Shown: piece by piece, positions 15,082-23,429 of the stretch
How the letters are laid out: each line of letters opens with the position of its first letter
How positions within the stretch are numbered: position 1 is the first letter of the stretch
From: CAVVNP01 sp963800235
Lineage (GTDB): Bacteria; Actinomycetota; Acidimicrobiia; Acidimicrobiales; Iamiaceae
Direction: 5' to 3'
DNA length: 64,000 bases
Assembly (NCBI GenBank): GCA_963800235.1
Contig: CAWDAD010000003.1
Location: 248,001-312,000, forward strand
The notes under the pieces: model-generated
Database searches by the model: none
The model's input: only the letters and a program-made list of their open reading frames with translations
Told to the model about the DNA's origin: nothing
Position numbers and translations under genes: made by a program

Positions 15082-17298
15082 GTGGACGACCCTGCGGCCC
15101 CCGTACGCTCGTGGACCTTATGTCGAAGAAGACGAACAAGCGCAAGACCAACGCCCGGCGCAAGAAGGCCAACCACGGCACCAAGCCCAACGCCGGACGC
15201 TGATCCGCCCGGCGCCCGGGACGATCTCGTCGAGGTCGTCCACGGCACCCCCGTCGCCGACCCCTTCCGCTGGCTCGAGGACGGCGACGACGGACGGGTC
15301 CGGCGGTGGACCGCCGACCAGAACCGGGCGGCGCGAGCCGCCCTCGACGGCCTCCCCGGTCGCGACGAGCTCCGCACCCGCCTGATCGAGCTGCTGTCGC
15401 TGCGCACGGTCGGCGCTCCGGCGGTGCGGGGCAACCGCCTGTTCACCGTCGACCGGGGCGGGCCGGGCACCACCGACCAGGCGCTGCTCGTGGTCCGCGC
15501 CGTCGACGACGGGCCCCGGGCGCCCCGACGGGTGCTGATCGATCCCCAGCAGGTCCTCGGCGAGGAGACGGCGGCGCTCGACTGGTACCACCCCTCCCCC
15601 GACGGCGCGCTGGTGGCCATCGGGCTCTCGACCGGCGGCGACGAGCGCTCGACCCTGCGGGTGGTCGAGGTGACCTCGGGGAGCCTGCTCGACGACGCCA
15701 TCGACCACACCCGGGCCGCGTCGGTGGCCTGGGCGCCGGCCGGCGACGCCTTCGCCTACACCCGCTATCCCGACCCGGCGGAGGCCGGCGAGGAGGCCGC
15801 CCAGCTCGACCGCCACGTCCGCTGGCACGACCTGGGCGCGGACCCGGCCGGTGACCGCACCATCTGGGCCGACCCGCCCGACCGCTCGTCGTGGGCCGAC
15901 GTCTCGGCGTCGCGCGACGGGCGCTGGTTGCTCGTCCACGTCGCCGTCGGGTGGGACCGGGTCGACGTCCACCTGCTCGACCGGGCCGAGCCCGAACCGC
16001 GCTGGCGGCCCCTGATCCACGGGGTCGGGGCCCGCACCAGCTTCACCGTCGACGGGAAGCGGGGCCGCCTGGTCGGCACCACCACCCTCGACGCGCCGAG
16101 GGGTCGGGTGGTGGCCCTCGACCTGCCCGAGCCCGGCGGACCGCTGCCCGGACCGGAGGGCTGGGAGACGCTGGTGGCCGAGTCCGAGTCGGTGATCGAG
16201 GACGTGGCCGTCACCGCCGGCTCGCTGCTCGTGACCTCGACCCGCTCGGCGGTGTCGCGCCTCTCCCGCTGCGAGCCCGACGGCGATCGGCCGACGCCGG
16301 TCGAGCTGCCCGAGCCCGGCTCCGTCGGCGGGGTCGCCGGGGACCGCGACGCCGACCGGGCGTGGTTCTCCTTCACCTCCTTCACCCGGCCGGAGCAGCT
16401 CTGGTGGTGGGACGGGTCGACCGCCGGCTCGTCGGGCACGACGCCGAGCCGGCCGGCCCCGTGGACCGCGACCGCCACCGCCCTCGACCCGGGCCGGTTC
16501 GCCGTGACCGAGCACCGGTACCCCTCGACCGACGGCGAGCCCGTCCATGCCTTCGCCATCCGGTCCGCCGACGACCCCGGCCAGGGTCCCCGGCCGACGA
16601 TCCTGACCGGCTACGGCGGGTTCGCCGTGACCATGGGCCCCGCCTTCAGCCCGCTGGCGGTCGTCCACGCCGAGGCCGGCGGGCGCACGGTGGTCGCCAA
16701 CATCCGGGGCGGCGCGGAGGAGGGCGAGGCCTGGCACCGCGCCGGCCAGCGCGAGCGCAAGCAGCAGGTCTTCGACGACTTCACCGCCGCCGCCGACTGG
16801 CTGGTGGCCGAGGGGCTGACCACCCCCGACCGGCTCGCCGTCCGGGGCGGCAGCAACGGCGGGCTGCTGGTGGCGGCGACCCTGACCCAGCGCCCCGACC
16901 TGTGCCGGGCGGTGCACTGCGCCGTGCCGCTCACCGACATGGTGCGCTACGACCGGTTCCTGATCGCCCGGCTCTGGGTGCCCGAGTACGGCGATCCGGG
17001 GCGGGCCGAGGACTTCGCCTGGCTGCACGCCTACTCGCCGTACCACCGGGTGGTCGACGGCACCTGCTACCCGGCGGTGCTGGTCACGACGGGCGAGCAG
17101 GACTCCCGGGTCGACCCGCTGCACGCCCGCAAGTTCGCCGCCCGGCTGCAGCAGGCGTCGGCCTGCCTCGACCGCCACCCGGTGCTGCTGCGCCTCGAGG
17201 AGCGGGCCGGGCACGGGCAGGGCAAGCCCATCGGTCGCCAGGCCGACGAGCTGGTCGACGTCGCGTCCTTCCTGCGCTGGCAGCTCTCGGGCGGCTGA
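15082..17298 (+). CDS. Prolyl oligopeptidase family serine peptidase (S9A), start unresolved
   Basis: The family starts with GTPVADPFRWLEDGDDG, followed by a seven-bladed propeller and a C-terminal alpha/beta hydrolase. The catalytic Ser is in RGGSNGGLL, the Asp in EQDSRVDPLHARK and the His in RAGHGQGK. It cleaves small peptides after Pro or similar residues, probably in the cytoplasm, as no signal is seen. The start is a problem. The only in-frame ATG/GTG/TTG before the conserved region is GTG 15082, upstream of and overlapping the complete bL37 gene (15120-15203). A promoter for bL37 would lie inside this extension. The protein body is sure; the first ~45 residues are doubtful. Confidence 0.85.
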   Translation: MDDPAAPVRSWTLCRRRRTSARPTPGARRPTTAPSPTPDADPPGARDDLVEVVHGTPVADPFRWLEDGDDGRVRRWTADQNRAARAALDGLPGRDELRTRLIELLSLRTVGAPAVRGNRLFTVDRGGPGTTDQALLVVRAVDDGPRAPRRVLIDPQQVLGEETAALDWYHPSPDGALVAIGLSTGGDERSTLRVVEVTSGSLLDDAIDHTRAASVAWAPAGDAFAYTRYPDPAEAGEEAAQLDRHVRWHDLGADPAGDRTIWADPPDRSSWADVSASRDGRWLLVHVAVGWDRVDVHLLDRAEPEPRWRPLIHGVGARTSFTVDGKRGRLVGTTTLDAPRGRVVALDLPEPGGPLPGPEGWETLVAESESVIEDVAVTAGSLLVTSTRSAVSRLSRCEPDGDRPTPVELPEPGSVGGVAGDRDADRAWFSFTSFTRPEQLWWWDGSTAGSSGTTPSRPAPWTATATALDPGRFAVTEHRYPSTDGEPVHAFAIRSADDPGQGPRPTILTGYGGFAVTMGPAFSPLAVVHAEAGGRTVVANIRGGAEEGEAWHRAGQRERKQQVFDDFTAAADWLVAEGLTTPDRLAVRGGSNGGLLVAATLTQRPDLCRAVHCAVPLTDMVRYDRFLIARLWVPEYGDPGRAEDFAWLHAYSPYHRVVDGTCYPAVLVTTGEQDSRVDPLHARKFAARLQQASACLDRHPVLLRLEERAGHGQGKPIGRQADELVDVASFLRWQLSGG
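15104..15109 (+). promoter_or_regulatory. -10-like element (TACGCT) upstream of bL37 mini-gene
   Basis: TACGCT, 10 nt before ATG 15120. A transcript from here would have only a few leader bases and would exclude GTG 15082. Confidence 0.35.
15120..15203 (+). CDS. 50S ribosomal protein bL37 (27 aa)
   Basis: A very short, strongly basic ORF: starts MSKKTNKRKTNARRKK and ends ANHGTKPNAGR. The K/R-rich body and the A-N-H-G-x-x-P-N-A tail match the actinobacterial mini ribosomal protein bL37, known from mycobacterial large subunits (about 24 aa, tail ANHGKRPNA, recalled from memory). It lies in a different frame from the overlapping oligopeptidase ORF and would be missed by length cut-offs. The stop TGA is at 15201-15203. 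Confidence 0.8.
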   Translation: MSKKTNKRKTNARRKKANHGTKPNAGR

Positions 17299-17310
17299 GC
17301 GGCGAGCCGA

Positions 17311-17347
17311 CCCCTCCGACCCGTCGACGGGCCGACCCGTGGAGGGG
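17311..17347. terminator. Hairpin between convergent oligopeptidase and kinase genes
   Basis: CCCCTCC (17311-17317) pairs with GGAGGGG (17341-17347). Inside is the palindrome CCCGTCGACGGG (17320-17331). It lies between the two convergent stops (17298 and 17358), so it likely serves both. Confidence 0.5.
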
Positions 17348-17357
17348 ACCTGCCCTC

Positions 17358-19334
17358 CTAGCCGTGGATGGGGAAGGGGTCGGGGTGCAGCCAGAGCGCC
17401 GTGGCCGTCAGGGCGACACACAGCACCAGCACCACGATCCCCCGCTGGTCCGGCCGACCGTCCTCGGTGGTGGTCGCCTCCACCAGCGCCTCGGTGCCCG
17501 CCCCGGTCCGGAAGCGACGGCTGCCGGCGCCCACCGGGTAGAGCAGCACGACCGCCGTCGCGACCCCGGCCAGCCGGAGCACCGCCTCGTCGAGGGCGGT
17601 GGCCACCCCGGCGCCGTGGACGAGGGACCAGATCCCGACCGCCACCGCGCCGACCGCCACCGCCGGCAGCGAGCGCACCACGCTGACGAGCAGGTTGGCC
17701 AGGAAGCGGACCGGCACCACCACCGCCTCGCTCGAGGTCTCGAACCACGTCGAGGCCTGGTCGAGCCAGAGACGCCGCCGGTGCCGCGACACGTCGCCGG
17801 CGGTCGCCAGGCCCGGCAGGCCCAGGAGGACCAGCGCCGCCCCCAGGATCAGCGGGGCGGCCGAGACCAGGGCGACGGTGGCGATCCAGAGCGGCACGAG
17901 GATCGTGCGCCGGCCGCGGCGGTGGGGCCCGACCGGTCGCAGCCCCGCGCCGGCGCCGGCCGCCGGTCCCGGCGGCGGCGTCCGCCGGGGCGGGGAGACG
18001 GGTGGAGGTGCGGCGGGCCGGCGCTCGGTGGCGGACGATGGACGGGGAGGAGGCGCCGGCGGCGACGCGAGATCTCCGACGGCGCCCGGGGCCGACCCCT
18101 GGCCCGAGGCGCCGGACGGGGGCGGCGGGGCCCAGCGCAGGTCGGCCGGCGGGTCGTCCACCCGACCGGCTGGCGGCGGACCGGGGTTCGAGGCGCCGGA
18201 CGGGGGCGGCGGGCCGGGCGGCGGCGGACCGGCAGGACCGGGCGGAGCAGGCGGCGCCGGGCTCGGCGCGGGCGGCGGGGACGGCGGGCGGTCGGCGGGC
18301 GGACCACCAGGGTCGGCAGGCGGGAACCGATCGAGCAACATCGACCGGCTGGGAAGGGAGGCGTCAGGGATGTTCAGGCGCGCCAGGAAGGCGTCGATCG
18401 TCTGCGGACGGTGACCGGGATCGAGCTCGAGGCCGTCGAGCAGGGCGTCGCTCAGCTCCTTGCCCACCGTGGGCGCCAGCCGGCGTGGCGACGGCAGGGG
18501 CTTGCCGGCCTGGCGGTCGACCGCCGGCACCGGCATGGTGAGCGTCACCAGGCGGTAGAGGGTGGCGGCCAGGCCGTAGACGTCGCTCGGCGGCCCGAAC
18601 CGGCCCGACCCGACGTACTGCTCGGGCGGGGCGTAGCCGGGGGTCACGACCCGGGTGAAGTTCTGCGTGCCGGACTCGAAGGAGCGGGCCAGCCCGAAGT
18701 CGATCAGGACCAGCCGACCCGAGTCGGTGAGCACGAGGTTCGCCGGGTTGAGGTCGCGGTGCAGGACCCCGGCGGCGTTCACCACCCGCAGCGCCCCGCC
18801 GATGCGGGCGGCCACGTCGAGCGCCTCGGCCTCGGTCAGCGGCTGCCGACGCTCCCGCACCAGCTGGCTCAGGGTGCGCCCCTGCAGGAGCTCCATCACC
18901 AGGTAGGCGGTGTTGTGCTCCTCGAAGACCTCGAAGACCCGCACGATGGCCGGGTGGCTGAACCGGGCGAGCACCCGGGCCTCGTCCAGGAACCGGGTCC
19001 GCGCGTCGCGGAACGCGGCCCGAGCCTGCGGTGGGGTCAGCACGATCGACCCGTGGCGGATGGCCGACTCGGGGAACAGCTCCTTCACCGCCACCTGGCG
19101 CTGCAGTCGCTCGTCCCGCACCGCGTAGGTGATGCCGAACCCGCCGCGGCCGAGCACCGACTCGACGACGAACCGACTCCCGGCCAGGATCGAGCCGGTC
19201 GGCAGCTCCGCGGGGGCCGACAGCGGCGTGCCGCAGACGGCGCACTCGAGCCAGGAGTCGTCGACCGTCGCCCCGCACGAGGGGCACCGCTCCTCGAGGG
19301 CGGTGGAGAGATCGGTCGGTCCGGCTCCGGTCAC
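17358..19334 (-). CDS. Membrane Ser/Thr protein kinase with N-terminal zinc ribbon
   Basis: A 658-aa Hanks-type kinase. Two CxxC knuckles (CPSCG, CAVCG) form an N-terminal zinc ribbon. The kinase domain runs from about residue 53 to 310: glycine loop LGRGGFGITY, VAVKE (ATP Lys), HRDLNPANL (catalytic loop), LIDFGLAR (DFG), and TPGYAPPEQY (activation/P+1). A long Pro/Gly-rich linker leads to several hydrophobic segments in the last ~160 residues (LVPLWIATVALVSAAPLILG, GIVVLVLCVALTATALWL). The usual K of HRDxKPxN is N here, as in a bacterial subclade, so activity should be confirmed. GTG 19334 has TAGCCT 9 nt upstream. Confidence 0.9.
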   Translation of the reverse strand: MTGAGPTDLSTALEERCPSCGATVDDSWLECAVCGTPLSAPAELPTGSILAGSRFVVESVLGRGGFGITYAVRDERLQRQVAVKELFPESAIRHGSIVLTPPQARAAFRDARTRFLDEARVLARFSHPAIVRVFEVFEEHNTAYLVMELLQGRTLSQLVRERRQPLTEAEALDVAARIGGALRVVNAAGVLHRDLNPANLVLTDSGRLVLIDFGLARSFESGTQNFTRVVTPGYAPPEQYVGSGRFGPPSDVYGLAATLYRLVTLTMPVPAVDRQAGKPLPSPRRLAPTVGKELSDALLDGLELDPGHRPQTIDAFLARLNIPDASLPSRSMLLDRFPPADPGGPPADRPPSPPPAPSPAPPAPPGPAGPPPPGPPPPSGASNPGPPPAGRVDDPPADLRWAPPPPSGASGQGSAPGAVGDLASPPAPPPRPSSATERRPAAPPPVSPPRRTPPPGPAAGAGAGLRPVGPHRRGRRTILVPLWIATVALVSAAPLILGAALVLLGLPGLATAGDVSRHRRRLWLDQASTWFETSSEAVVVPVRFLANLLVSVVRSLPAVAVGAVAVGIWSLVHGAGVATALDEAVLRLAGVATAVVLLYPVGAGSRRFRTGAGTEALVEATTTEDGRPDQRGIVVLVLCVALTATALWLHPDPFPIHG

Positions 19335-19343
19335 GGCCGTTCC

Positions 19344-19349
19344 AGGCTA
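19344..19349 (-). promoter_or_regulatory. -10 element (TAGCCT) of the Ser/Thr kinase gene
   Basis: TAGCCT on the minus strand, 9 nt before GTG 19334. Confidence 0.4.
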
Positions 19350-19556
19350 GGGACCGGGATCGGGGCCTCGCCCGCAGTCGTGGGCGCACCCGCCCCCGCC
19401 GGGCTCGCCGGGAGGTCGGGGACGGATGGCGGTCCGACCGGGAACCAGCCGGCCCGCGCCGTCGTCGGACCCTGTCGACCGGACGCATCCCGCCGGCACC
19501 CCCACCCGTTCCGGCGCCGCCGCGTCCGCCGCCCGACACCACCGAGGTCCGCCGCC

Positions 19557-20702
19557 ATGCCGTCACCCACCGTCACCCCACCCGCCACCAGCGCCCGGCC
19601 CCCCGACCGAGCCCCCACCGGACCCGCGGAGGCCGGCCCCACCGGCGGGGAGGGGACGGGTCGACGTCCGCGGTCCCGCCGGCGGGTCACCGCCACGGTC
19701 GTCGCGGCGCTGGTCCTGGCCGTGGCGGTGAGCTTCGCCTTCGGCCGGGGCGACGGCCCGTCGGCATCGCGGCCGTCGACGGCCCCGCCGCAGGCGTCGG
19801 GGTCGAGCGGCGTCGACGCCCCCAGCCCCACCACCGCCGTCGCGCCGAAGGCGGGGCCGATGGTCGGCGACGTGACCACCGGGCGATCAGGCAGCACCGC
19901 CGAGTCCACCGGTGGCGGGACGAGCGGCGGAGCGACCGGGGACCCCGGGTCGACCAGCGCGGTCCCGCCGACCCCGGTCGACGGCAGCAGGATCGTGAAG
20001 ACCGCCAGCATCGAGTTGGCCGTCGCCCACGGCGCGGTGTCGGACACCTTCGGCCGCGTCACCGCGCTGGCCGCCGGGGTCGACGGCTTCGTCTCCCAGC
20101 AGCAGACGACCGAGGCCGGAGGCTCGCCGAGCGGCACCATCACGCTGCGGGTGCCCTCCGCCGCCTTCGAGCAGGTGCTGGCCCAGGTGCGCAAGCTCGG
20201 TGAGGTGCAGACCGCCACCAGCGGCGGCCAGGACGTCACCGCCGAGTACACCGACCTCGACGCCCGCCTTCGGTCGCTGACCGACGAGCGGACCCAGCTC
20301 GAGCTGGTGCTGGGCGCGGCCAAGGACGTCCCGGACATCCTGAGCGTCCACGACCGGCTGACCAACGTGCAGACCGAGATCGAGCAGCTGCAGGGCCGCA
20401 AGAACGTGCTCGACGACCAGACCCAGCTGGCCACGCTGACCGTGTCGGTGCGCGAGAAGGGCGACGCCCCCTCGCCCGTGCCGAGCGAGCCGGCGGGGTT
20501 CTCCAAGGCGTGGCACGACGCCGCCCACGGCTTCAACTCGGGGCTGCAGGCGATCGTGGCCGGGTCGGGGCGCACCGCCTTCCTGCTCCTGGTCGGCCTG
20601 GTCGTGCTCGGGCTCGGTCGCGCGGGGCTCGGCGTCTGGCGCCGCCGCCAGCGGCGCACGGCCGCCGTCGATCCGGCCTCGGCCACGCGTCCGGCGGTCT
20701 GA
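19557..20702 (+). CDS. DUF4349 domain membrane protein
   Basis: A 381-aa cell-envelope protein. A cytoplasmic basic N-terminus (RRPRSRRR) leads into one membrane segment (VVAALVLAVAVSFAFG) and a Ser/Gly/Pro-rich linker. The DUF4349 domain follows: IVKTASIELAV, VTALAAGVDGFVSQQQT, GTITLRVPSAAFEQVLAQVRKLG, the signature DVTAEYTDLDARLRSLTDERTQ, and a coiled-coil. A C-terminal membrane helix (TAFLLLVGLVVLGLGRAGLG) ends in a basic tail. Function unknown. ATG 19557 was chosen as the start just before the basic N-terminus. It is divergent from the kinase gene across 222 bp with no other feature seen. Confidence 0.85.
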   Translation: MPSPTVTPPATSARPPDRAPTGPAEAGPTGGEGTGRRPRSRRRVTATVVAALVLAVAVSFAFGRGDGPSASRPSTAPPQASGSSGVDAPSPTTAVAPKAGPMVGDVTTGRSGSTAESTGGGTSGGATGDPGSTSAVPPTPVDGSRIVKTASIELAVAHGAVSDTFGRVTALAAGVDGFVSQQQTTEAGGSPSGTITLRVPSAAFEQVLAQVRKLGEVQTATSGGQDVTAEYTDLDARLRSLTDERTQLELVLGAAKDVPDILSVHDRLTNVQTEIEQLQGRKNVLDDQTQLATLTVSVREKGDAPSPVPSEPAGFSKAWHDAAHGFNSGLQAIVAGSGRTAFLLLVGLVVLGLGRAGLGVWRRRQRRTAAVDPASATRPAV

Positions 20703-20720
20703 GCGCCGGTGGCTGCGGCG

Positions 20721-21215
20721 TCAGGTCCCCGAGGACGGGTCGAGGTGGTCGCGGGCGGCCACGATCTCGTCCAGCTCGAGCGGGGTCATCGCCAGGTCGA
20801 TGGCGGACCAGATGGTCCGGGCGAAGGGGTAGGTCACGACCGGCGCGACCACGGAGATGACGCCGGCCACCACCAGCGGCGCCACCAGGCCGGCGTCGGG
20901 GTTGTTGTTCTTCACGATCACCACGACGACCACCGCGATGAAGAGCAGGCCCTCGGTGACCGCCAGGTTCACGAAGTAGGCCCCGATGAAGAAGCCGGGC
21001 TCCCGCTCGAACTTGAACCCGCAGTGGGGGCAGCGCTCCTTCATCCGCACCCAGGAGCGGAAGAGCCGACCGCCACCGCATCGGGGGCAGCGCTTGCGCA
21101 GCCCCCGCTTCACCATGACCTCCCAGGTGGCCGGCGCCTCGGAGGCGGCCTCGGGGGCGAGCTCGTCCGGGAGGATCGGGGCGTCCTCCTCCTCCCCAGG
21201 TTCACGTCGGTGCAT
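20721..21215 (-). CDS. DUF983 zinc-ribbon membrane protein
   Basis: A 164-aa DUF983 protein. The zinc ribbon is KRCPRCGGGRLF ... KERCPHCGFKFE, followed by two membrane helices (GAYFVNLAVTEGLLFIAVVV and LVAPLVVAGVISVVAPVV) and a short tail with the family's PL.LDE-like TPLELDEIV. Function unknown. The ATG at 21215 begins 3 nt after the 3' end of tRNA-Pro on the same strand, so the mRNA must either start inside the tRNA gene or be released by tRNA 3' processing. Confidence 0.85.
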   Translation of the reverse strand: MHRREPGEEEDAPILPDELAPEAASEAPATWEVMVKRGLRKRCPRCGGGRLFRSWVRMKERCPHCGFKFEREPGFFIGAYFVNLAVTEGLLFIAVVVVVIVKNNNPDAGLVAPLVVAGVISVVAPVVTYPFARTIWSAIDLAMTPLELDEIVAARDHLDPSSGT

Positions 21216-21218
21216 CGG

Positions 21219-21292
21219 TCTGGCCGGTGGGATTTGAACCCACGACCCCCGCGTCCCAAACGCGGTGCGCTGCCAAGCTGCGCCACGGCCAG
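21219..21292 (-). tRNA. tRNA-Pro (UGG)
   Basis: A 74-nt cloverleaf: acceptor CTGGCCG/CGGCCAG (7 perfect pairs), D-stem GCGC/GCGC, anticodon stem CCGCG/CGCGG with loop TTTGGGA (anticodon TGG, G37), T-stem GTGGG/CCCAC with TTCAAAT loop, and discriminator A. CCA is not encoded: the next bases are CCG followed by the DUF983 ATG. Mature tRNA-Pro needs CCA addition. Confidence 0.95.
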
Positions 21293-21385
21293 TGGCGCGG
21301 GTCAACCTACCGACCCGCCCCGCCGACCCTCAACGGCGTCGGGTCCGGGTCGCCGCCCCGACCCGGGCCCGGTCGGCACCGCCGG

Positions 21386-21391
21386 TACGGT
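21386..21391 (+). promoter_or_regulatory. -10 element (TACGGT)
   Basis: TACGGT, 7 nt before GTG 21399. Confidence 0.55.
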
Positions 21392-21398
21392 CGACGCG

Positions 21399-22067
21399 GT
21401 GGCTGCGCCACCCGACCACCCCATCCACCCGGGCCGGCCCGTCGGGGGCCCGCCGCCCCGTCGTCGGGCCCGGCTGGTGGTGGTCGCCGCCGCGGTGGCG
21501 CTGGGCCTGGGGCTGGTGGCGTCGTGCGGGAGCAGCGGCGGGTCCCTCGGCGCGGGCCCGACGGGGGCTCGCCGCACCTCGTCCGGCGCCCCCGGAACCG
21601 GCGGACGCCGGCACCCGGGACTCCGGAGCCCGGACACCGGCGCCGGCCCGACGACGGACCGCACGGTGGTCGACCGCGGGCGGCCACCGTCGTCCTGCCC
21701 ACCTCCGACGACCGCTCCCCACCGCACCACCACCACCGCCGCGTCCCCGGGCCGGTGGCCGCCGCTCGGCTACGACCGCTCGGCGCTGGTCCGGGCCGAC
21801 CTGCTGTCGTGGCGGGAAGGGGTCGCCGAGGTTCGCTGGCAGCCGGGGCAGGGGGTGGACGCCACCTGCCGGATCGGTCTGCGGGCGGACCGCATGTGGG
21901 TGCTCGACGCCTCGGGCTACCGGGAGATCCAGGGCTCGGCGATCGCCGACTTCCTCGCCCGTCGCACCGCCGAGCTCGGGTCCACCGCCGACGGCGTCCC
22001 GGTGCTGGTCGAGGTGTCCGCCGACGGCACCGCTGCCCGGCAGCTGGCCGAGATCCCGCCGGGCTGA
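21399..22067 (+). CDS. Hypothetical lipoprotein
   Basis: A 222-aa protein with a basic N-region, a hydrophobic segment (LVVVAAAVALGLGLVASC) ending in a lipobox with Cys, and a long low-complexity Gly/Pro/Thr linker. A C-terminal folded part follows (RADLLSWREGVAEVRWQ, CRIGLRADRMWVLDASGYREI, GVPVLVEVSADGTAARQL). No family recognised. It is likely anchored on the outer face of the membrane. GTG 21399 was picked because TACGGT lies 7 nt upstream and the signal then starts correctly. It precedes the VOC gene on the same strand. Confidence 0.7.
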   Translation: MAAPPDHPIHPGRPVGGPPPRRRARLVVVAAAVALGLGLVASCGSSGGSLGAGPTGARRTSSGAPGTGGRRHPGLRSPDTGAGPTTDRTVVDRGRPPSSCPPPTTAPHRTTTTAASPGRWPPLGYDRSALVRADLLSWREGVAEVRWQPGQGVDATCRIGLRADRMWVLDASGYREIQGSAIADFLARRTAELGSTADGVPVLVEVSADGTAARQLAEIPPG

Positions 22068-22125
22068 GGGACGGTCGATCCGCCGACCGGCGACGCCGCC
22101 GCCCCGGCCGGCCGGGCACACCACC

Positions 22126-22131
22126 TAGCGT
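22126..22131 (+). promoter_or_regulatory. -10 element (TAGCGT) of the VOC gene
   Basis: TAGCGT, 7 nt before GTG 22139. Confidence 0.5.
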
Positions 22132-22138
22132 GCGCCCG

Positions 22139-22811
22139 GTGAGCGTCGAGCTGGCCGGGCTGTCCGTCGGGGACGAGGTCGAGGCCTGGACGGCGGCCGG
22201 GTTCGCCTGCGTGGACGGCACCTGCCGGATCGGCGACGTGTCCATCCGCCTGGCCGGCGACGGCGGAGACCGGGGCATCCTCGACTGGTCGTTCCGGGGG
22301 CTCGACCGGCCGCTCCCCGCGGTCGACGGCCTCCCGGTCGCGCCCGCCCCGACGGCGGGGACGCCGGGCCACGGCGACGTGGGCGCGGCACCGGTCGAGC
22401 ACCCGAACCGGGTCGCGGTCATCGACCACGTGGTGCTGGTCACCCCGGACCAGGACCGCACGGTGACCGCGCTGCAGGACGGGCTCGGCATCGAGGTCCG
22501 CCGGGTGCGGGAGGTCCCGGCCGCCGACGGCCCGCCTCGCTCGACCCAGACGTTCTTCCGGCTCGGTCGACCCGTCCTCGAGCTGGTGGCGCCGATCGAG
22601 CCCGGCGGGGGCCCGGCCCGGTTCTACGGCCTGGCCTTCGACGTGGACGACCTCGACGCCACCGCCGCCGATCTGGGCGACCGCCTCGGCCCGGTGAAGG
22701 CCGCGGTGCAGCCGGGTCGGCGCATCGCCACCCTCCGGACAGCGCGAGCTGGGCATCTCGGTGCCGATCGCGCTGATGACGCCCGATCCGCGCCGTCCGG
22801 ACCACCGGTAG
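22139..22811 (+). pseudogene. VOC (glyoxalase-fold) family protein, +1 frameshift
   Basis: Two halves of one glyoxalase/VOC-fold protein (about 223 aa). Frame 1 from GTG 22139 gives VELAGLSVGDEVEAW ... IDHVVLVTPDQDRTVTALQ, FFRLGRPVLELV, FYGLAFDVDDLDATAADLG and VQPGRRIATLR. At about 22739-22742 one extra base shifts the frame. The expected ending RELGISVPIALM ... TPDPRRPDHR then reads in frame +1 and stops at TAG 22809-22811, right at the next promoter. Length 673 = 3n+1. Left uncorrected, frame 1 stays open for 1.4 kb into the crotonase. Either a real mutation or a sequencing/assembly error. Confidence 0.75.
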
Positions 22812-22814
22812 GGT
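22809..22814 (+). promoter_or_regulatory. -10 element (TAGGGT), overlaps VOC stop
   Basis: TAGGGT, 9 nt before ATG 22824. Its first three bases are the TAG stop of the VOC gene in the corrected frame. Confidence 0.45.
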
Positions 22815-22823
22815 CCGGCTGCG

Positions 22824-23429
22824 ATGCTCGACCACGTCTTCACCGACGCCATCGGCGCGCTGCGCGACGCCGTCGAGGCGAACTTCCTCGAGCGCCAGGC
22901 GTTCGAGGAGCGGTTCCAGGCCGACGTGCTGCTCGGCGACCTCACCTGGGAGACCTCCTACAGCCTCCCGGGCGAGGGTCGGCCGCCGCGCTGCCGGGCC
23001 GACATCACCCTGGACTGGCCGACCTGGGCGCAGACCGCCTACCGGTCCTGGTACATCGACGAGACCTTCGACGAGCCGCCCCGGATCGAGATCGAGATCG
23101 TGCTGCGGGTGCAGCGGATCAGCCAGAGCCCCGACGCCGCCGCCATCCTCGCCGTGCTCCCCGAGCGCAGCTCGCCCATCGGCGACGAGCACCTCGAGCG
23201 CAGCGGTCCCACCGTCGAGACGGTGTACGACTCGGCCATGGAGGCCGTCGAGTACGCCGTGGAGGTCTCCTACGAGGGGGTCTACGAGCTGGGCGAGGAG
23301 GCCCTGGCCGACGGCTCGCTGCTCGACGACCACTTCAGCGCCATGGGCGGCTGGATCGCCGCCACCCTGGTCCGCCTCGGCGACCTGACCCTCGACTTCC
23401 TGCCCCCCGAACCGGAGGATGCGACATGA
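22824..23429 (+). CDS. Conserved hypothetical protein, 201 aa
   Basis: No named family recognised. An acidic, soluble protein with an N-terminal helix (DAIGALRDAVEANFLERQAF), a beta-rich middle (WETSYSLPGEG, CRADITLDWPTWAQTAYRSW, RIEIEIVLRVQRI) and a C-terminal helical part. No signal or membrane segment. Its stop overlaps the crotonase start as ATGA, so the two are coupled; a role with that acyl-CoA enzyme is plausible but inferred. The central segment resembles no cofactor motif. Confidence 0.75.
   Translation: MLDHVFTDAIGALRDAVEANFLERQAFEERFQADVLLGDLTWETSYSLPGEGRPPRCRADITLDWPTWAQTAYRSWYIDETFDEPPRIEIEIVLRVQRISQSPDAAAILAVLPERSSPIGDEHLERSGPTVETVYDSAMEAVEYAVEVSYEGVYELGEEALADGSLLDDHFSAMGGWIAATLVRLGDLTLDFLPPEPEDAT

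Noticed and set aside
15891..20702. A 1603-aa plus-strand ORF
   Set aside because: High-GC DNA leaves wrong frames open. It reads shifted or antisense over the oligopeptidase and kinase genes with Arg/Pro/Gly-rich strings; only its last part (from 19557, DUF4349) is real.
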